A DNA stretch of 64,000 nt. It comes from an uncultured Alphaproteobacteria bacterium (GTDB lineage Bacteria > Pseudomonadota > Alphaproteobacteria > Rhizobiales > Aestuariivirgaceae). Each line of letters begins with the position of its first letter. Within the stretch, counting starts at the first letter, position 1. Shown one piece after another: positions 59,513 to 64,000 of this stretch. Where the stretch lies: positions 186,001-250,000 of the forward strand of contig CAMFKI010000003.1 in NCBI GenBank assembly GCA_945957365.1, in the 5' to 3' direction. A model generated the notes under the pieces. The model was not told the origin of the DNA. It saw only the letters and a program-made list of their open reading frames with translations, and ran no database searches. The translations under genes and the position numbers were made by a program.

Positions 59513-62500
59513 TTACCCGATGGCCATCAGGCTCGCATTGCCGCCCGCCGCGGCCGTGTTGATGGAGGTGCTCACCTCCTCCAGCAGCCAGTTCAGGCAA
59601 TAGGCCTGGGGATCGGCGGCGAGATCTTCGGAGGTCGCCGCCTGCACCAGCACCAGGGGCCCGCCGAGCGCCGCGATCCGCCGGTTCACCTCGCGCACCC
59701 GCGCAGCGTCACCCTCGATGAGCGCGGCCGGGAAGGGTCCGTCCGCCTCCCAGTCGCCGCTCCACGCCACGCGTGCCGCAACGCTGGGCGGCAGCGCCTC
59801 GAGCGTGACGCCAGAGCCCGTGTCGATCGCCACCGCATTGCCTGTCGCAAGGGCAGCCGCCATCTGGCGGAACAGCCCCGCCGCCGTCTGCGGCACCAGC
59901 AGCACGCGCCCGCGCGGATGCAGCGAATAGACATTGCGCTCACCCACCGGGCCCGACAGCTCCCTCACCAGCCCCAGTGCCGAGAGCGCGCCCAGTTCGC
60001 GCGCCGCATCGGCTTGCGCATTGTGGCCGCGTTGGCCGAGCCATGTCGCGAAATCGCGCAGCGCCGCATCGCTTCGCACCGAAGCCTGCAGCGGCGGCAC
60101 CGGCGCCTTCTGCACCAGCCGCCCGACATAGAGCGGCCCGCCCGCCTTCGGGCCGGTGCCGGAAAGCCCGCGCCCGCCGAAGGGCTGCACGCCCACCACC
60201 GCGCCGATGACGTTGCGGTTCACATAGAGGTTCCCCGCCTTCACCCGCTCGGTCACGTTGACGATCGTCTCGTCGAGCCTGGTATGGAGCCCGAAGGTGA
60301 GCCCGAAACCCGTGGCGTTGATCTGTTCGATCAACGCATCCATGTCTTCGCGCTTCCAGCGCAACACGTGCAGTACCGGCCCGAACACTTCGCGGGTGAG
60401 TTGACCGATGCCGTCGATCTCGATGATGGTGGGCGGCACGAAGGTGCCCTTCGCGGCGTCATGCGGCAGCGCCAGCTGCTCGACCCGGTGCCCGGCGGCG
60501 CGCATCGCCGCGATGTGCCGCTCGATGTTCGCCTTGGCCTCCGCCGTGATGACGGGCCCGATATCGACCGACAGCCGGTCGGTGCGCCCCAGCGACAGTT
60601 CGGCCAGCGCGCCCTTCAGCATGGCGAGCGTGCGCTCCGCCACGTCCTCCTGAAGGCACAGCACGCGCAGCGCCGAGCAGCGCTGCCCGGCACTGTCGAA
60701 GGCCGATGCGATCACGTCCGCCACCACCTGCTCGGCCAGGGCCGAGGAATCGACGATCATGGCATTCTGCCCGCCGGTCTCGGCGATCAGCGGAACCGGC
60801 CGTCCGTGTACGGACACTCTCGCCGCCAGCTGCGCCTGGATCAGCTGCGCCACGTCGGTCGAGCCCGTGAACATCACGCCGGCCGTCTCCGGCGCGGCGA
60901 CAAGCGCAGCACCGAGCTGTCCGTCTCCGGTTACGAACTGCAACGCGCCGCGTGGAACGCCGGCCTCGTGCAGGATGCGCACGCTTTCATGCGCGATCAG
61001 CGGCGTTTCTTCCGCCGGCTTGGCGATCACCGCATTTCCAGCCACCAGCGCCGCCGCTACCTGACCGGTGAAGATCGCCAGCGGAAAGTTCCACGGGCTG
61101 ATGCACACCACGGCACCCAGTGGCCTGTGCGAGGGGCCGAGCGTCTTCCGCGCCTGCTCGGCGTAATAGCGCAGGAAGTCCACCGCCTCGCGCACCTCGC
61201 CCACCGCATTGGCGGCGGTCTTGCCCGCCTCGCGCATGGCGATGCCCATCAGCGTGTCCATGCGCGCTTCCATCAGCTCCGCCGCACGCTCGAGGCAGGC
61301 CGCCCGCTCGGCAGGCGGCACGGCGGCCCACTGCGTCGCTGCCTCATGCGCCATGTGCACGACGCGCGCCGCATCCTTCGCATCGAGTTCCGTCACCAGC
61401 CCCACGCGATCCGCGTGATCTGCCGGGTTCAGCACGTCGCGCGCAGCACCCTGCTCCGCGTGATCGGCGAGCAGCGGCTTCGCATGCCACGCCACCGCGG
61501 CACTTGTCTTCAACTGCGATGACAGCTCCGCCAGCACCGCCTCGCTCGCAAGGTCCAGCCCGCGCGAATTCACGCGGTCCCGGCCGAACAGGTCGGCAGG
61601 CAGGTCGATCTGGTCATGCGGCGTGCCCACCACCGGCATGGCGCTCACCACGTCCACCGGGTCGGCGATCAGGTCATCGACCGACACGTTGGGGTCCGAG
61701 ATGCGGTTGACGAAGGACGAGTTGGCTCCGTTCTCGAGGAGCCGCCGCACCAGGTAGGCGAGCAGCGTCTCATGCGTGCCCACCGGCGCATAGATGCGGC
61801 AGGGCCGGTCGAGCTTGTCCGCTCCCACCACCTCGTCATAGAGCGGCTCGCCCATGCCATGGAGGCACTGGAACTCATAATCGCCCACCGCGAACTTGCG
61901 TCCGGCCAGCGTGTAGATCGCCGCAAGCGTCTGGGCATTGTGCGTGGCGAATTGTGGGAACACGTGCTGGCGCGCCTCGAGCAGCTTCCGCGCACAGGCG
62001 AGGTAGCTCACGTCGGTGTGCACCTTGCGGGTGAAGACCGGAAAGCCGTCGAGCCCGTCGAGCTGCGCCCGCTTGATCTCGGCATCCCAATAGGCGCCCT
62101 TGACGAGCCGCACCATGATGCGGCGGCGCGACCGCTTCGCGAGCTCCACCACGAAGTCGATCACGAAGGGGCAGCGCTTGCCATAGGCCTGGATCACGAA
62201 GCCGAGGCCGTTCCACTCGGCCAGTTCCGGATCGTGGCTCAGCGACTCGAGCAGGTCGAGCGACAGCTCCAGCCGGTCCGCCTCCTCCGCATCGATGTTG
62301 AGGCCGATGTCGTAATGCTTTGCGAGCTTGGCGAGCTGCTTCACCTTGGGCAGCAGCTCCTGCATCACCCGCTCCGCCTTGGCGCGGCTGTAGCGCGGAT
62401 GGAGTGCGGAGAGCTTGATCGAGATGCCGGGACCCTCGAAGACGCCGCGCCCCGCCGACGCCTCGCCGATCGCATGGATGGCATTCTCGTAATCGCGGTA

Positions 62501-63178
62501 ATAGCGCGACGCATCGGCGGACGTCGTCGCCGCCTCGCCCAGCATGTCATAGGAATAGCGGAAGCCCCGCGCCTCGAGCGGCTTCGAGCGCTTCAGCGCC
62601 TCGGCGATGGTCTCGCCGGTCACGAACTGCTCGCCCATCATGCGCATCGCCATGTCGACGCCGCGGCGGATGACGGGTTCACCCGCACGCGCGATCAGGC
62701 GCGAGAGAGCCGCACCGAGGCTGCCGTCGCTCACCGTCGAGGTCAGCTTGCCGGTGACCACGAGTCCCCAGGTCGCGGCATTGACGAACAGCGACTTCGT
62801 CCCGCCGAGATGAGACTTCCAGTCACCCTCCGAAATCTTGTCCTTGATCAACGCATCGCGGGTCTCGGCATCGGGGATGCGCAGCAGCGCCTCGGCAAGG
62901 CACATCAGCGCGATGCCCTCCTGGCTCGACAGCGAATACTCATGCACCAGCCCCTGCACGCCGGTGCCCTTGTGCTTGGCCCTCAGCGCCTCGATCAGCG
63001 TCCGCGCGGTGGCCGCCGTCTCGCGCTTCTGTTCCGGCGCCAGGCGCGCCAAGTCGACCAGCGGCGGCAGGCACGCGGTCTCCGGCGTCCGGCAATGTGC
63101 GGTGATCGCCCGGCGAAGCTCGGTCTGCGGGCGAATGGGCGGGGCGAAATCGGCGAACAGCGGCAGCGATTGCGGCAT
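59513..63178 (-). CDS. putA: Bifunctional proline dehydrogenase / glutamate semialdehyde dehydrogenase
   Basis: 1221 residues; oxidises proline to glutamate in two steps with substrate channelling. N-terminal PRODH barrel (about 90-480: KLSALHPRYSRAKAERVM, RLVKGAYWDAEIKRAQ, YEFQCLHGMGEPLY). ALDH domain (about 540-1010: SPWNFPLAIFTGQVAAALVA, catalytic Glu in AETGGQNAM near 798, catalytic Cys in SAGQRCSALR near 832, FGGRGLSGTGPKAGGP). A C-terminal ALDH-superfamily-like tail follows. There is no N-terminal ribbon-helix-helix domain, so it does not repress itself; the divergent Lrp-type gene probably controls it. The promoter lies in the 117-bp shared gap. Confidence 0.96.
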   Translation of the reverse strand: MPQSLPLFADFAPPIRPQTELRRAITAHCRTPETACLPPLVDLARLAPEQKRETAATARTLIEALRAKHKGTGVQGLVHEYSLSSQEGIALMCLAEALLRIPDAETRDALIKDKISEGDWKSHLGGTKSLFVNAATWGLVVTGKLTSTVSDGSLGAALSRLIARAGEPVIRRGVDMAMRMMGEQFVTGETIAEALKRSKPLEARGFRYSYDMLGEAATTSADASRYYRDYENAIHAIGEASAGRGVFEGPGISIKLSALHPRYSRAKAERVMQELLPKVKQLAKLAKHYDIGLNIDAEEADRLELSLDLLESLSHDPELAEWNGLGFVIQAYGKRCPFVIDFVVELAKRSRRRIMVRLVKGAYWDAEIKRAQLDGLDGFPVFTRKVHTDVSYLACARKLLEARQHVFPQFATHNAQTLAAIYTLAGRKFAVGDYEFQCLHGMGEPLYDEVVGADKLDRPCRIYAPVGTHETLLAYLVRRLLENGANSSFVNRISDPNVSVDDLIADPVDVVSAMPVVGTPHDQIDLPADLFGRDRVNSRGLDLASEAVLAELSSQLKTSAAVAWHAKPLLADHAEQGAARDVLNPADHADRVGLVTELDAKDAARVVHMAHEAATQWAAVPPAERAACLERAAELMEARMDTLMGIAMREAGKTAANAVGEVREAVDFLRYYAEQARKTLGPSHRPLGAVVCISPWNFPLAIFTGQVAAALVAGNAVIAKPAEETPLIAHESVRILHEAGVPRGALQFVTGDGQLGAALVAAPETAGVMFTGSTDVAQLIQAQLAARVSVHGRPVPLIAETGGQNAMIVDSSALAEQVVADVIASAFDSAGQRCSALRVLCLQEDVAERTLAMLKGALAELSLGRTDRLSVDIGPVITAEAKANIERHIAAMRAAGHRVEQLALPHDAAKGTFVPPTIIEIDGIGQLTREVFGPVLHVLRWKREDMDALIEQINATGFGLTFGLHTRLDETIVNVTERVKAGNLYVNRNVIGAVVGVQPFGGRGLSGTGPKAGGPLYVGRLVQKAPVPPLQASVRSDAALRDFATWLGQRGHNAQADAARELGALSALGLVRELSGPVGERNVYSLHPRGRVLLVPQTAAGLFRQMAAALATGNAVAIDTGSGVTLEALPPSVAARVAWSGDWEADGPFPAALIEGDAARVREVNRRIAALGGPLVLVQAATSEDLAADPQAYCLNWLLEEVSTSINTAAAGGNASLMAIG

Positions 63179-63295
63179 CGGTCAGGCTCTCCGGAGGGGA
63201 TGGCCTGACTATATCACCTGCTTGCAAACGGGATTCACCTATTTCAAACTGAAAACCTGGAGAATTTCACGATTTTTCGGCCATCAGGAGTGAAA

Positions 63296-63787
63296 ATGCC
63301 CATCGAACAACCCATCGGCAGCGATCTTGACCAGTTCGACCGCCGCATCCTCGCGGCGCTGGCCGAGGACGGGCGCATGTCGATCACCGACCTCGCCAGG
63401 AGGGTCGGCCTCTCCAACACCCCCTGCCAGCTCCGCCTCAAGCGCCTGCTGGCCGAGGGCTACATCGAGGGCTTCCGGGCGGTGCTGAACCCGGTGAAGA
63501 TGGGGCTCGACCACGTGGCCTTCGCCGAGGTCAAGCTTACCAACACCCATGAGGATGCACTCAGGGCCTTCAACGAGGCGGTGAAGAAGATCCCCGAGGT
63601 CGAGGAGTGCCACATGATCGCCGGCCGCTTCGACTACCTGCTCAAGATCCGCACCCGGGACATCCGGCGCTACCGCCACGTCCTCGGCGAGCGCATCTCG
63701 GAGCTGCCCTTCGTGGCGAGCACCTCCACAAACGTTACCATGGAGACGGTGGTCGACACCTGGAACGCACGCTCCCGCAACACGTGA
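63296..63787 (+). CDS. putR: Lrp/AsnC-family regulator, probable proline-responsive activator of putA
   Basis: 163 residues. N-terminal winged helix (LDQFDRRILAALAEDGRMSI, TDLARRVGLSNTPCQLRLKR) and C-terminal RAM ligand domain (HVAFAEVKLTNTHEDALRAF, EVEECHMIAGRFDYLLKIR). Divergent from putA, the known arrangement for PutR/AldR-type regulators that activate putA in response to proline. ATG 63296 is chosen because AGGAG ends five bases before it; a GTG at 63290 overlaps that ribosome site. Its stop lies inside a 13-bp-arm palindrome. Confidence 0.9.
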   Translation: MPIEQPIGSDLDQFDRRILAALAEDGRMSITDLARRVGLSNTPCQLRLKRLLAEGYIEGFRAVLNPVKMGLDHVAFAEVKLTNTHEDALRAFNEAVKKIPEVEECHMIAGRFDYLLKIRTRDIRRYRHVLGERISELPFVASTSTNVTMETVVDTWNARSRNT

Positions 63788-63814
63788 CGGATGCATTCCG
63801 GATGCATCCGTCAC
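63784..63814. terminator. Perfect 13-bp palindrome over the putR stop codon
   Basis: GTGACGGATGCAT (63784-63796), loop TCCGG, ATGCATCCGTCAC (63802-63814). Symmetric, so it can fold in transcripts from both strands; it lies between putR and the convergent partial gene. It has no T-tract, so termination is likely but unproven. Confidence 0.6.
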
Positions 63815-63853
63815 CTACCGAAAGTGCAACGGCGGCAACACCGGAAGCACCGA

Positions 63854-64000
63854 TCAGGGCGCCTTCGGCAAGCCTATTCCGGGCTTCACCGGAGCGGCCA
63901 GCCCGACGAAGATCACCATGCCGTCGCCACCCGGGTTGAGCAGCAGGTCATTGAGGCCCGAAGGCTTCCAGTTGTTGGTGACCCAGACATTGCCGGCCAT
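63854..64000 (-). CDS. C-terminal fragment of a probable beta-propeller (NHL/Vgb-like) protein
   Basis: Last 48 codons of a gene that enters from the right edge. The fragment reads MAGNVWVTNNWKPSGLNDLL, then a NPGGDGMVIFVGLAAPVKPG segment and ends GIGLPKAP. GNVWVTN is the strand motif of NHL/Vgb-type propellers, and the Gly/Pro-rich end looks like the final blade closing a secreted propeller. The Met at the window edge may be internal. Convergent with putR. Confidence 0.6.
   Translation of the reverse strand: MAGNVWVTNNWKPSGLNDLLLNPGGDGMVIFVGLAAPVKPGIGLPKAP

Noticed and set aside
58994..61522. Very long open frames antisense to putA, tkt, prpE and the MotA/OmpA pair
   Set aside because: They result from third-position GC bias in high-GC genes; composition (Arg/His/Gly/Ala-rich, no domains) differs from real proteins here.

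Overview
The window is a stretch of high-GC chromosome (about two thirds G+C by eye) from an alphaproteobacterium, most likely of the order Hyphomicrobiales (Rhizobiales). Support comes from lineage-typical families: DUF1013/TrcR, RcdA (DUF1465), GapR (DUF2312), DUF1192, DUF1036, DUF882 and DUF4164; a Porin_2-like N-terminal signature; the split pntAA/pntAB/pntB transhydrogenase next to an aa3-type oxidase subunit IV; and zapA - 6S RNA - fau gene order. I see no prophage, insertion sequence, integrase, CRISPR array or tRNA. The genus cannot be named from the sequence.

Layout. 1-5 kb: a CDF metal exporter (cut by the window edge), a small secreted protein with a porin signature, and a polyamine-type ABC transporter (binding protein and two permeases, no ATPase gene here). 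5-12.4 kb: ymdB/fau, 6S RNA, zapA and a DUF4164 gene, then tkt, pgk, a ThiE-like gene and a Sel1-repeat protein. 12.4-20.3 kb: two acyl-CoA synthetases (one PrpE), a DUF2189 membrane protein, an MFS transporter, two SDRs and a GNAT. 20.3-28 kb: a trimethylamine-dehydrogenase-like flavoprotein, an SDR plus TrcR, a polysaccharide deacetylase, a hydrolase, a DODA-type dioxygenase, a PilZ-like gene with a small upstream ORF, and a quinone oxidoreductase divergent from a DUF1192 gene. 28-33.5 kb: a candidate sRNA, rcdA, a SPOR transglycosylase, a TPR protein, a secreted protein, rpmE and an ABC exporter. 33.6-43.8 kb: a MotA/OmpA-type pair, the pnt operon, a GNAT, pepF and a P1B-type ATPase. 44-49.3 kb: a TacA-like sigma-54 regulator, an L,D-transpeptidase and a DUF882 peptidase. 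49.4-50 kb: a 239-bp tandem repeat. 50-64 kb: gapR, DUF1244, N-formylglutamate amidohydrolase, DUF1036-pyk, GNAT, TPR, rpmJ, MaoC, RbsD/FucU-ribokinase, an orphan amino-acid-binding protein, DUF3307, putA with its divergent Lrp-type regulator, and a partial beta-propeller-like gene.

How it fits together. Most of the window is ordinary core metabolism and envelope biology. The strongest non-obvious signal is cell-cycle wiring. Two exact TTAA-N7-TTAA (CtrA-type) boxes and two one-mismatch versions lie upstream of envelope or cell-cycle genes: the secreted protein at 30668, DUF882, the TacA-like regulator, and the sRNA/rcdA region. The same window encodes RcdA, TrcR and GapR. The intergenic regions also carry at least four families of dispersed palindromic repeats. 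I did not find a defence system or a clearly new multi-gene system.
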